From assembly GCF_009674665.1 (NCBI RefSeq), contig NZ_WKJD01000018.1:62001-126000 (forward strand): a DNA stretch of 64,000 nucleotides, in the 5' to 3' direction. A program made the translations under genes and the position numbers. Of the stretch, positions 23,796 through 32,087 are shown piece after piece. Source of the stretch: Agromyces kandeliae (GTDB taxonomy: Bacteria > Actinomycetota > Actinomycetes > Actinomycetales > Microbacteriaceae). Numbering within the stretch: the first letter of the stretch is position 1; every line of letters begins with the position of its first letter. The notes under the pieces are model-generated. The model saw nothing but the letters and a program-made list of their open reading frames with translations, ran no database searches and was not told the DNA's origin.

Positions 23796-24106
23796 GCCAC
23801 GAGTCTGGCAGGAGCCGCCGACGCCGGCACCGGCACGCGGGCGGGTCGCCGCGCCCGCACCGCACCGACGCCCCGCCGGGCCGATCGTCCACCGAGGTCG
23901 ACGCAGAACGCGCAATTCGTCCCGAGAACTTTTGACATCGTTGACGCGAAAGTTGCCCGACCGATAGACAGAGCGCACGCTCGATCCGGCCGCGCACCTG
24001 CGGGGCCGGGCCGGCCGGCCGGAGTCGGGGGACGACGGTGTTCGCGGGTTCTCCCTTCGGCGCAGGCTCCATCTCAGGGTCCACCGCAACGAGGGGGAAG
24101 ACATCG
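23796..24106 (+). promoter_or_regulatory. 311-bp divergent intergenic region with the M14 carboxypeptidase promoter
   Basis: Holds the promoter candidate TTGACG (23941-23946), 18-bp spacer, TAGACA (23965-23970), about 135 nt before ATG 24107. A second TTGACA lies at 23932-23937 and is too far from this -10. The leaderless -10 of the opposite gene (CAGACT, minus strand 23807-23802) is at the other end. The 130-nt leader has no obvious hairpin or riboswitch-like pattern that I can see. Confidence 0.5.
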
Positions 24107-26545
24107 ATGTCCACGATGAGACGCAGGGTGCTCGGGGGGTCGGCGGCGTTCGCGGCGCTCGCCGGGCTCGTCCTGACCAGCATGACGCCCATCGGTCCGG
24201 CCAGCGGCACCGAGCCGCTGCCCGAGCTCATCCGAGACGCCGGCGATGACGTCGCCGTCGTCGAGGTGATCGTCGCCGACGCCGCAGAGCTCGACCGCCT
24301 GGTCGACACCGGCGTCGACCTCGACCACGCCGCCCATGCCAACCCCGACGGCACGATCACCGCGCACGCGGTCCTCAGCGACGGCGAGGCCGACGCGCTC
24401 CGGGCGCACGGATTCGCGGTCGGGAAGTCCCTGCACGACGAGGACGACACCGCTGCCGTGCTCGCCGAGCGCGACGCGACCATCGCCGAGGCGGTCGCCG
24501 CGAACGAGGAGTTCGCCGAAGCGGCCGAGGCCGCCGACGTCTCCGACGTCAAGATCATCCGCGCCGATTACTACACCTCGTACGGCGTCGGCTACCTCTC
24601 GGTCGAGGCCAAGTGGGCAGAGGGCCAGACGAACTCGGCCCAGCTCACGGTCGAGCGCGACAGCGGTCCGGGCACCGACCTCGGCTCCGGCGGCAGCCAG
24701 AACATCAACCGCTTCGTCGACGCCGGCGTGTACCTGTACCACCGCGGCGCCGCCGTCGTCGAGACGCGGCCCGACATGATCCGCATCGTCAGCCCGACCG
24801 GCGACGTCGCCACCGCGAAGGTGAACGACTGGCTCCCGCTCGACGGCGACGACGCGTTCGGCCCGAACTACCAGAGCGACTTCATCACGTCGTACCTGAC
24901 GCCGACCGAACTCTACGACCGCATCGCGGACCTGGCCGGGGAGTTCCCGCAGATCTCGGAGATCGTCGAACTGCCCTACAAGACGAACGGCTACCGCCGC
25001 CTCGCCCAGGCGGTGCTCGGCTCCAGCAGCAGCACCCGCGTCGCGGTCGACTCGATCGCCTGGGGCCATGAGGGCGGCAACGACCTCAGCGTCGCGACGG
25101 TCGACCCCGGAGCGCCGAACTCGGCGCTCTCGGTCTCCGTCACCGGCGACGACATCACGGTGTCGCTCGCGACGGACGCCGCCGGCGCGGTCACGAGCAC
25201 CGCCGCGCAGGTCGTCGCGGCGATCAACGCCTCGCCCGAGGCATCCGCCCTCGTCGTCGCGTACACCTACCGCGGCAACTCCGGGTCGGGGGTCGTCGCC
25301 CCGGCGGCGGCGGACCTCACCGATGGCCTGTCGGCGCCCGAGACCGTCTCGCGCGACCCGCACCCGGTGTACGCGATCCGGATCGGCAAGGTGCGCGACG
25401 GCTCCAAGCCGGGGGTCCTCGCCTACGCCCAGGAGCACGCACGCGAATGGGTCCCGCCGCTCGTCGCGGTCGAGACCGCCGAGCGGATGCTGCGCAACTA
25501 CGCGCAGGATGCCGAGACCAAGCGCCTCGTGAACAACCTCGACATCTGGATCGTGCCCTCGGTCAACCCGGACGGGGGCCACTACTCGTTCTACGACTTC
25601 AACTCGCAGCGGAAGAACATGTTCAACCACTGCGAGCGGACGGGCAGTGCCGACTTCCTCGCCAGGAACACTTGGGGCGTCGACAACAACCGCAACTACG
25701 ACACGTACAGCCTCTTCGACGGCTACAACGGTGCATCGACGTCGTGCACGAGCAGCACGTACGCCGGGCCGAGCGAGCTCAGCGAGCCGGAGAGCGCCAA
25801 CGTCGACTGGATCGCGGCCGAGAACCCGAACATCGAGTTCTCGATGAACCTGCACAGCTCGGGCAACTACTTCATGTGGTCGCCCGGTGCGTACATCACG
25901 CCGGGTCGCATCTCGGCGCCGCGCCCGACGGTCGAGGACGAGGCGTACTTCTGGGGCGCGTCGTCGCGGATCCTGTCCGAGATCAAGCGCTACCGCGGCC
26001 TGTCGGTGACGCCGGCGCGAACGGGACCGGTCTCCGACGTGCTGTACTCGGCTGCCGGCAACTCCGGTGACATGCTCTGGTACAAGTACGGCATCTACGC
26101 CTGGAACTTCGAGGTCGGGACGCAGTTCCAGCCGCCGTTCGAGAACGAGAACCCGATGGGCGCCTCCGCGCACGCCGAGTCGCAGGAGTTCGCGAACGGC
26201 CTCGTCGAGCTCATGCGCGTGGCGTACGACTTCGACAGGGACTCGCAGCGGCCCTCGAGCTCGGTGGTCGTCTCGGCGAGCGCCGAGGCGGGCATGGTCG
26301 ACGTCGTCTTCGAGACGTCGGAGCCGGCGTCGGTGTTCTACACGGTCGACGGATCCAAGCCGACGTTCGCGTCGACGATGTATGCCTCCGCCGGCATCCG
26401 CGAGGGCGGTGAGACGGTCACCGTGCCCGCGGGCACCAGCATCAAGTGGTTCTCCGTCGACTCCGCCGGCAACATCGAGAAGAACTACAAGCCCGACGGG
26501 GGCGGGACCAACTTCAGCACGACCACGGCGAACGCGCCGAGCTGA
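24107..26545 (+). CDS. Secreted M14-family zinc carboxypeptidase with C-terminal CHB_HEX-type domain
   Basis: The 812-aa protein has a signal peptide (residues 1-32, MSTMRRRVLGGSAAFAALAG) and a pro-region/propeptide-like segment (35-240). The M14 peptidase domain (about 245-705) has zinc ligands His444 and Glu447 (EHARE), Asn-Arg in GVDNNRNY, third ligand His583 (NLHSSG) and catalytic Glu669 (WNFEVG). A beta-sandwich domain like the chitobiase/hexosaminidase C-terminus completes the protein (730-800, VFYTVDGSKPTF). An extra block of about 80 residues (333-415) interrupts the peptidase fold before the zinc motif. It would remove C-terminal residues from peptides outside the cell. GGGGGAAG precedes the ATG. 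Confidence 0.92.
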   Translation: MSTMRRRVLGGSAAFAALAGLVLTSMTPIGPASGTEPLPELIRDAGDDVAVVEVIVADAAELDRLVDTGVDLDHAAHANPDGTITAHAVLSDGEADALRAHGFAVGKSLHDEDDTAAVLAERDATIAEAVAANEEFAEAAEAADVSDVKIIRADYYTSYGVGYLSVEAKWAEGQTNSAQLTVERDSGPGTDLGSGGSQNINRFVDAGVYLYHRGAAVVETRPDMIRIVSPTGDVATAKVNDWLPLDGDDAFGPNYQSDFITSYLTPTELYDRIADLAGEFPQISEIVELPYKTNGYRRLAQAVLGSSSSTRVAVDSIAWGHEGGNDLSVATVDPGAPNSALSVSVTGDDITVSLATDAAGAVTSTAAQVVAAINASPEASALVVAYTYRGNSGSGVVAPAAADLTDGLSAPETVSRDPHPVYAIRIGKVRDGSKPGVLAYAQEHAREWVPPLVAVETAERMLRNYAQDAETKRLVNNLDIWIVPSVNPDGGHYSFYDFNSQRKNMFNHCERTGSADFLARNTWGVDNNRNYDTYSLFDGYNGASTSCTSSTYAGPSELSEPESANVDWIAAENPNIEFSMNLHSSGNYFMWSPGAYITPGRISAPRPTVEDEAYFWGASSRILSEIKRYRGLSVTPARTGPVSDVLYSAAGNSGDMLWYKYGIYAWNFEVGTQFQPPFENENPMGASAHAESQEFANGLVELMRVAYDFDRDSQRPSSSVVVSASAEAGMVDVVFETSEPASVFYTVDGSKPTFASTMYASAGIREGGETVTVPAGTSIKWFSVDSAGNIEKNYKPDGGGTNFSTTTANAPS

Positions 26546-26572
26546 GCCTCCCTGCCCAGGCCCGAACCGGCT

Positions 26573-26606
26573 GCGGCCGCGGCGTCCGAACGGATGCCGC
26601 GGCCGC
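26573..26606 (+). terminator. Hairpin terminator after the M14 gene
   Basis: 16-bp stem (26573-26588 with 26591-26606) with one G-U pair and a minimal AA turn. The inner arms are GTCCG and CGGAT, and the right arm carries GGATGCC. The distal arm runs almost into the -10 of the next gene (26618). Confidence 0.7.
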
Positions 26607-26629
26607 GGTCGTCGGCGTAGGGTGTGCCC

Positions 26630-26959
26630 ATGTCCGACACCGCCATGCCCGAGGCCGTCCGAGCGTTCGTCGACACCACCAACGCCGGCGACTCCGAGGG
26701 GTTCGTCGCCGCCTTCACCGAGGACGCGTACCTCAACGACTGGGGTCGCGAGTTCCACGGCCGCGACGGCGTCGCGAGCTGGAACGAGACCGACAACATC
26801 GGCAGGAACGCGCACTTCGACGTGCACGGCATCAGGGCGGGGCGGATGCCAGAGCAGTACCTGCTCACGGTGACCGTCTCGGGCGACGGGTACAACGGGC
26901 CGGGCGTCTTCACGTTCGACCTGCGTGACGGGCTGATCGCGCGCTTCCTCATCGCGTAG
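26630..26959 (+). CDS. SnoaL-like / NTF2-fold small protein
   Basis: The 109-aa single cone-barrel domain has AVRAFVDTTNAGDSEGFVAAF, FTEDAYLNDWGREFHGRDGV (20 residues) and a final strand VFTFDLRDGLIARFLIA. This is the short actinobacterial 'nuclear transport factor 2 family' type. Function unknown; ligand binding or hydrolysis is typical. ATG 26630 is 6 nt after TAGGGT (26618-26623) and lacks an SD, so a leaderless mRNA is likely; a GTG at 26624 would fall too close to the -10. Confidence 0.8.
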   Translation: MSDTAMPEAVRAFVDTTNAGDSEGFVAAFTEDAYLNDWGREFHGRDGVASWNETDNIGRNAHFDVHGIRAGRMPEQYLLTVTVSGDGYNGPGVFTFDLRDGLIARFLIA

Positions 26960-26980
26960 GCATGCGATCCGGACATGCGC

Positions 26981-27009
26981 TTGCACAGGGCGACGCGACG
27001 GCGCACACT
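26981..27009 (+). promoter_or_regulatory. Leaderless promoter of the three-helix-bundle gene
   Basis: -35 TTGCAC (26981-26986), 17-bp spacer, -10 CACACT (27004-27009), then 6 nt to ATG 27016. The best complete example in the window of the leaderless arrangement. Confidence 0.7.
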
Positions 27010-27015
27010 GCAACC

Positions 27016-27372
27016 ATGACCACTGAGGCCGATGAACAGCAGGCCGTCGAGCACGTCGTCTCGCGCCTGCTGGAGCGCTTCCCCTCCCTCTCCGAGGATC
27101 ACGTGCACGCGATCGTCGACGAGGAGCACCACCGGTTCGACGGTCGACCGGTCCGCGACTTCGTGCCCGTGCTCGTCGAGCGCGAGGCCCGCAAGCGGCT
27201 GAAGGCGGAGGCGAAGAGCGTCGACGTCGAGCCGGACGCCGCGGCGCTCGCCGCGGCGGACGAGGTCCGGCGCGCCGACGGCGCCGAGGTCGACCCGATG
27301 GAGCTCGCGCGACGCCGCGAGGTCGACGGGAGCGACTTCCTCTTCGGGGACCTCGGCGGCCGCGCGTCCTGA
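27016..27372 (+). CDS. Three-helix bundle dimerisation domain protein
   Basis: This 118-aa protein has the actinobacterial three-helix-bundle pattern. It includes EQQAVEHVVSRLLERFPSLS, EDHVHAIVDEEHHRFDGRPV and RDFVPVLVEREARKRL, followed by an acidic tail. The role of this family is not established; a dimerisation or adaptor function is assumed from the fold. Start ATG 27016 follows a complete leaderless promoter; a longer frame from 26962 lacks a ribosome site. Confidence 0.78.
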   Translation: MTTEADEQQAVEHVVSRLLERFPSLSEDHVHAIVDEEHHRFDGRPVRDFVPVLVEREARKRLKAEAKSVDVEPDAAALAAADEVRRADGAEVDPMELARRREVDGSDFLFGDLGGRAS

Positions 27373-27486
27373 GCCTCGCGGGGCGACTGCGCGGGGCGGC
27401 TGCGCGCGGGACCTTCCGCCGGTGGAGCCGACGCCGCCCGACGTACCATGGCAGGACCACGCCCCGAACCGCAGACGGGAGTCGCC

Positions 27487-27987
27487 ATGGTCCAGGTCCG
27501 CGTCCTCGGGATCGCGCTCGACGCGGCCCGGCAGCACATCGTCCTGCTGAAACCGCTGGGTGAGGAGTCGGCCGAGGGGCGCGTGCTGCCGATCTGGATC
27601 GGCGAGCAGGAGGCGACGTCGATCCTCATCGCCCTGGGCGGCGACCATGCGCCCCGTCCGCTCACGCACGACCTGCTGGTCACCCTCATCGAGGCCGTCG
27701 GCGGCAACCTCGAGCGCATCGACGTGACCCGCATCGAGGAGGGCACGTTCTACGCCGAGCTCACGCTCGTCACGCCGACCGGACCGCTCGTGATCGATTC
27801 ACGGCCGTCGGACGCCATCGGCATGGCCGTCCGCATCGACGCGCCCCTCTTCGTGGCCGACGCGGTGATGGATGACGCGGGGATCCCGGCGGAGATGGTC
27901 GAGCACCACGACAGCGAGGACGAGGAGAAGCTCGAGGAGTTCAAGAAGTTCCTCGAGGACGTCGACCCGGAGGACTTCCAGGGCTGA
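27487..27987 (+). CDS. Bifunctional nuclease (BFN/DUF151) family protein
   Basis: The 166-aa product has the DUF151 core: LLKPLGEESAEGRVLPIWIG, EQEATSILIALGG, RPLTHDLLVTLIEAVGG, FYAELTLV and IDSRPSDAIGMAVRIDAPLFV. The C-terminal tail is very acidic (EDEEKLEEFKKFLEDVDPED). Plant BFN proteins degrade RNA and DNA; the bacterial role is less clear, and in actinobacteria the gene is conserved as single copy. ATG 27487 has GGGAG upstream; an ATG at 27448 overlaps the likely -10 TACCAT (27444-27449) and is less likely. Confidence 0.88.
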   Translation: MVQVRVLGIALDAARQHIVLLKPLGEESAEGRVLPIWIGEQEATSILIALGGDHAPRPLTHDLLVTLIEAVGGNLERIDVTRIEEGTFYAELTLVTPTGPLVIDSRPSDAIGMAVRIDAPLFVADAVMDDAGIPAEMVEHHDSEDEEKLEEFKKFLEDVDPEDFQG

Positions 27988-28044
27988 TCGGGCGCGCGCC
28001 GGCGGAGTGGACGCCACCCGGCGGCGCGCTCGTAGCATGGGCGG

Positions 28045-28950
28045 GTGAGCGTGCTGTGGGTCGTCGCCGGGGTCGCCCTCATCGTGATGGGACTCGATGA
28101 GGTCTTCCACACGGTGCTGCACCCGACGGGCCGCGGCCGGCTCTCCCACCTCGCCGCCCGATCGACGTGGGCGTTGACCTCCCGCTTCGGACGTCGCGGG
28201 CGCACCGTGGCGGGGCCGGTCGCCGCGGTCGCCGTCGTCGCCGTCTGGGCGGCGCTCCAGGTCGTCGGATGGACGCTGGTCTACCTGCCGTTCGTGCCCG
28301 ACGGCTTCGAGTACAACCCGGGCATCGACCCGGAGGCCTACCCGGCGATCGTCGAGGCGTTCTACTACTCGACGGTGAGCATGTCGACGCTCGGGCTCGG
28401 CGATGTGTACCCGACCGACCCCTGGCTGCGCATCTTCGCGCCCCTGCAGGGGCTGATCGGGTTCGCGCTGCTCACCGCTGCGGTGGCCTGGTTCCTCCAG
28501 CTCTACCCGGACCTCGGACGTCGGCGCACGCTGGCGCTGCGCATCGCGCTCATCGGGCGCGCCGACACGGCGGGGCACCTCCTCAACATGGAGTCGGCCA
28601 CGTCGAGCGGACTGCTGGACTCGCTCACGGCCGCCCTCGCGCAGTCTCGCGTGGACGTGTGGCAGAACTCGGAGTCGTACTACTTCACCGAGGCGGAGGA
28701 GACGGCGTCGCTCGCCGCGCAGTTGCCCTACGCGCTCCACCTGGCCCGGCTCGCCCGGCGCTCGTCGGACCGGACCGTCCGCAACAGCGGCCAGATGCTC
28801 GAGGAGGCGATCGACGACTACGCGAGCGTGCTCCGCGATCGGTTCATGCGGGTGGGCTCCGATACCGGCGAGATCCTGCGCGAGTACGCGCGGCAGCATC
28901 GGCAGCATCCGACCGTGCCCGATGAACCGGCGGGATCGGCCCCCGCCTGA
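28045..28950 (+). CDS. Two-span potassium channel family protein
   Basis: The 301-aa protein has spans at about 3-20, 55-80 and 130-155, with a pore loop whose filter reads TLGLGD (Thr115-Asp120) instead of the canonical TVGYGD. The cytoplasmic half (160-290) is helical and resembles no RCK/TrkA domain I know. It should form a tetrameric or dimeric ion channel; the altered filter leaves K+ selectivity open. GTG 28045 lies 6 nt after TAGCAT (28033-28038), so translation is leaderless. Confidence 0.85.
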   Translation: MSVLWVVAGVALIVMGLDEVFHTVLHPTGRGRLSHLAARSTWALTSRFGRRGRTVAGPVAAVAVVAVWAALQVVGWTLVYLPFVPDGFEYNPGIDPEAYPAIVEAFYYSTVSMSTLGLGDVYPTDPWLRIFAPLQGLIGFALLTAAVAWFLQLYPDLGRRRTLALRIALIGRADTAGHLLNMESATSSGLLDSLTAALAQSRVDVWQNSESYYFTEAEETASLAAQLPYALHLARLARRSSDRTVRNSGQMLEEAIDDYASVLRDRFMRVGSDTGEILREYARQHRQHPTVPDEPAGSAPA

Positions 28951-28997
28951 ACCGGCCGCTCGCACCTCCGCCGGCGCCGCGCGGCAGAATGGCCGAC

Positions 28998-29798
28998 ATG
29001 GATGCCGCGTTCCCGTCGCTGACCGAGATGCCCGCGCCGCAGTTCGTCATGTCGGGGGAGGGGCGTCGCATCGCGACGTACTCGTGGGGCGAGGAGGACG
29101 CGCCGACCGTCCTCTGCGTGCACGGCTTCGCCTCGAGCTGCCGTGACAACTGGGCGAGCACCGGATGGGTGCGCGACCTGCTGCGCGCCGGATTCCGGGT
29201 GCTCGGGGTCGACCAGCGCGGACACGGGGCGAGCGACACGCCGCACGAGGCGTCCGCCTACGGCATGGACTCGTTCGTCGGCGACCTCGTCACCGTCCTC
29301 GACACCTACCTCGTCGACACCGTGCGCTACGTCGGGTACTCGCTGGGCGCCCGGGTCGGCTGGCAGGCGGCCGTGCAGGTGCCCCAGCGCATCGAGCGGG
29401 CCGTGCTCGGGGGCATCCCCGACGGGCGGCCGCTCGCGCGCATGCAGATCGAGCAGGCGCGCGCCTATGCCGAGCACGGCACACCCGTCGACGACCCCGT
29501 CACCCGCAACTACGTGACGCTCGCGGAGCGCGTCGCCGGCAACGACCTGCTCGCGCTCGTCGCGCTCGCCGAGGGCATGCGCGCCGGCGACGCCGATCCC
29601 GACCCCTCGAACCCGCCGCCGCAGCCGATCCTCTTCGCGACCGGCACCGAGGATGCGATCATCGAGCAGTCGCGCGCGCTCGCCGCGGCGACGCCCAGCG
29701 GGTCGTTCGCCGAGATCCCCGGTCGCCACCACTTCAACGCGCCCGGGTCGCGGGAGTTCCGGCGCGCCGCGATCGGGTTCCTGTCCGAGGCGCGGTGA
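28998..29798 (+). CDS. Alpha/beta hydrolase
   Basis: In this 266-aa hydrolase the oxyanion motif HGF is at VLCVHGFASS, the nucleophile Ser in VGYSLGAR, the acid in ATGTEDA and the catalytic His in GRHHFNAPG. Substrate unknown; epoxide hydrolase, esterase and lactonase roles are all possible. An ATG at 28989 is in frame, but ATG 28998 sits 7 nt after CAGAAT (28985-28990), consistent with the leaderless pattern here. Confidence 0.88.
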   Translation: MDAAFPSLTEMPAPQFVMSGEGRRIATYSWGEEDAPTVLCVHGFASSCRDNWASTGWVRDLLRAGFRVLGVDQRGHGASDTPHEASAYGMDSFVGDLVTVLDTYLVDTVRYVGYSLGARVGWQAAVQVPQRIERAVLGGIPDGRPLARMQIEQARAYAEHGTPVDDPVTRNYVTLAERVAGNDLLALVALAEGMRAGDADPDPSNPPPQPILFATGTEDAIIEQSRALAAATPSGSFAEIPGRHHFNAPGSREFRRAAIGFLSEAR

Positions 29799-29816
29799 TC
29801 GGCGTGCGGCGCGATC

Positions 29817-30161
29817 TCAGCCCGCCGTCTCGAAGTACAGGTGCGTGTGCAGCCGGCAGCGCGGGTTGAACGCCGCGGCGCACTCCGGGCAGGCCTCGAC
29901 CTCGAGGTAGGCGGCGATCGGGAGTTCGGCGCCGCACGCTCCGCAGAGGACGGCGCGCGCATCGCGTTCGGCGACGGGCCACTGCCGTGCGGTGTGCCCC
30001 GCGGCCTCCTCGTGGCAGAGGTGGCACGGGTAGTACTCGCCGCAGCAGGCGAACCGGATCGCGACGATGTCGACCTCGGTGCGGTAGTGCACGCAGCGGG
30101 TCTCGTCGTCGACCACCGCGCCGAGCACGCGCGGTCGTGCGGGCGGGGCGTCGTGCGTCAT
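29817..30161 (-). CDS. CHY-type zinc finger protein
   Basis: The 114-aa protein has the cysteine/histidine pattern of the CHY finger: RCVHY, FACCGEYYPCHLCHEE, H-T-A-R-Q-W, LCGACGAEL and CPECAAAFNPRCRLHTHLYF. In bacteria such stand-alone CHY proteins bind two or three zinc ions, with no proven enzymatic role. GGAGGC precedes ATG 30161. It is coupled closely (7 bp) to the DUF6518 gene upstream on the same strand. Confidence 0.88.
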   Translation of the reverse strand: MTHDAPPARPRVLGAVVDDETRCVHYRTEVDIVAIRFACCGEYYPCHLCHEEAAGHTARQWPVAERDARAVLCGACGAELPIAAYLEVEACPECAAAFNPRCRLHTHLYFETAG

Positions 30162-30168
30162 GCCTCCA

Positions 30169-30924
30169 TCATCCCCGGAACACGAGGATCGGGAGCAGCA
30201 CGAACGCCGACCAGAACAGGCCCGCGACGAGCACGGTGCCGGTGAGCGCCACCAGCGCGAGCCCCCATGGCCGCACGCGCAGCACGCCGGCGACCAGGAC
30301 GGCCGAGCCGACCGCGACCTCGATCCACCACCACACGGGGCTCGTCGTGTCGGCGACGACCGTGAGCCCGTAGACGCCCTCGCCGACGAGGATCCCGGCG
30401 AGCACCGAGGTGCCGAGCGCGAGCTGCATGCCCCGGCGGCGGAGCGCGTGCGCCGCGCACCCGACGACCGGGCCCGCGAACACGCCGATGATCGCCCAGG
30501 TCGTCGGGTCGAAGGCGATGCCGCGCCAGCCGGATGCGACGGCGTAGCCGAGCGTCAGCGAGACGAACGACGCCGCGCCCGCGAGGGACGCCTCGGGGTA
30601 CGTGCGCGCGAGGAGGAGGACGAGCAGCGCGGTCGGGATGGTCCAGCCCCCCGCCGAGTTCGCCGCCGACGCCGTCTCGGCGGGGAGCAGGAGCTGACCC
30701 CACGAGGTGAGCCCGCCCAGCACGACGGCGGCGACGGCGACGAGCAGGATCCGCCGCGCGGCGGCGAACCACGGATGCCGCGGTGCGTGCGCCGGGACCG
30801 GGCCGCCGATGTGTCCGTGGGCGTCCACGCGCGCGGCGCCCGGGCCGGGTGCCGCCGGACCGGGCACGCCACCGGGTGCTCCCGCGCCGCCCGGCGCAGG
30901 GGCCCGACCCGTGCTTCGTGCCAT
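30169..30924 (-). CDS. DUF6518 family membrane protein
   Basis: This 251-aa protein has a Gly/Pro/Ala-rich cytoplasmic tail (1-55) and about six membrane spans. It shows the family's SWGQLLLP, NSAGGWTIPTALLVLL and VGEGVYGLTVVADTTSP motifs. Function unknown. ATG 30924 lies 7 nt after TAGCGT (minus strand 30937-30932), so a leaderless start is likely; the frame continues upstream to 30963 without support. Confidence 0.78.
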   Translation of the reverse strand: MARSTGRAPAPGGAGAPGGVPGPAAPGPGAARVDAHGHIGGPVPAHAPRHPWFAAARRILLVAVAAVVLGGLTSWGQLLLPAETASAANSAGGWTIPTALLVLLLARTYPEASLAGAASFVSLTLGYAVASGWRGIAFDPTTWAIIGVFAGPVVGCAAHALRRRGMQLALGTSVLAGILVGEGVYGLTVVADTTSPVWWWIEVAVGSAVLVAGVLRVRPWGLALVALTGTVLVAGLFWSAFVLLPILVFRG

Positions 30925-31000
30925 GCAACGCACGCTAGACGCCATCGGCCCGCCCCGCGTCATCCGCTCGGCTGACTCGCAGGTGGGCCGGCGCCTCGGC

Positions 31001-31978
31001 TCAGGCCCGGAACAGCAGGAGGCTCGCGAGGTACGCCAGGTAGGCGACGACGAACACGGCTCCCTCCACCCGCTGCATGCGCCGTCCCGTGAGGAACACC
31101 GGGATGCACGCGATCGTCGCCGCGACCATGACCGGCAGGTCGATGGCGAGGATCCCCGGGTCGACCCCGATCCCGTCGGCCGGGACGAGGCTCGTGATCC
31201 CGAAGATGAACAGGATGTTGAACACCGTGCTGCCGAGGAGGTTGCCCACGGCGATGTCGCGCTCGCGTCGGATGGTCGCCACGATCGCGGTCACGAGCTC
31301 GGGCGACGAGGTGCCGATCGCGACGATCGTGAGTCCGATGACCGAGACCGGGATGCCGAACCCCTCGGCCATCGCGACCGCGCCGCTCACGAGCCAGTCG
31401 GCGCCGAGGACCACGATGCCGATGCCCACGACGAGCTGGACGGCATCGCGCACGGCCCGGGTGCGCGCCGCGGCGACGCGTGCCCGAGGCTCGCCGAACT
31501 CGCGCGCGAACTCGGCGCGCGCGGCGAGGCCCTCCCGGCGCGCTGCGCGGACGATGGTCACCGTGTAGACGATGCCGAGCATCACGAGCAGTGCCCCGTC
31601 GAAGCGCGTCACGACGCCGTCGGCGCAGAGCAGCAGGAGGGTCACCGCGGCGACCACCATCGCCGGGAGGTCGAGCCGGATCGCGTGCGACCGCAACGTG
31701 AGCGGCCGGATGAGCGCGGCGATGCCGAGGATGAGGAGCACGTTCAGCGTGTTCGTCCCGACGATGTTGCCGAGGGCGAGCGAGCCGCTTCCCTGTGCGG
31801 CCGCATCGATGCCGATCGCGAGCTCGGGCGCGCTGGTGCCGAGCGAGACGACGGTCACGCCGATCACCATCGGCGAGACGCCGAGCCGCGCGGCGAGGCG
31901 CGTGCCGCCGCGCACGAGCAGCTCGGCGCCGCCGACGAGGGCGAGGAGGCCCGCGACGAGCAGCAGGGATTCGGACAT
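31001..31978 (-). CDS. Calcium/sodium antiporter (YrbG/CaCA family)
   Basis: The 325-aa protein is made of two inverted repeats of five spans, each with the CaCA alpha motif: GTSAPELAIG with GNIVGTNTLN in the first half, and GTSSPELVTA with GNLLGSTVFN in the second. The acidic residues in both motifs bind the cations. A basic loop (about 145-175) joins the halves. It exchanges Ca2+ for Na+ across the membrane. GGAGGGAG precedes ATG 31978. Confidence 0.95.
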   Translation of the reverse strand: MSESLLLVAGLLALVGGAELLVRGGTRLAARLGVSPMVIGVTVVSLGTSAPELAIGIDAAAQGSGSLALGNIVGTNTLNVLLILGIAALIRPLTLRSHAIRLDLPAMVVAAVTLLLLCADGVVTRFDGALLVMLGIVYTVTIVRAARREGLAARAEFAREFGEPRARVAAARTRAVRDAVQLVVGIGIVVLGADWLVSGAVAMAEGFGIPVSVIGLTIVAIGTSSPELVTAIVATIRRERDIAVGNLLGSTVFNILFIFGITSLVPADGIGVDPGILAIDLPVMVAATIACIPVFLTGRRMQRVEGAVFVVAYLAYLASLLLFRA

Positions 31979-32087
31979 GCCGCTCCCTCCGAGGCTCGCC
32001 GGTTCGCAGGTCCGTCCGTTCGACAGTAGGGCCTTTCGCAGCGAATCCGCAGGTGCAGGTCGGGAGCGAACGCCTAGCGTCGGAGGC

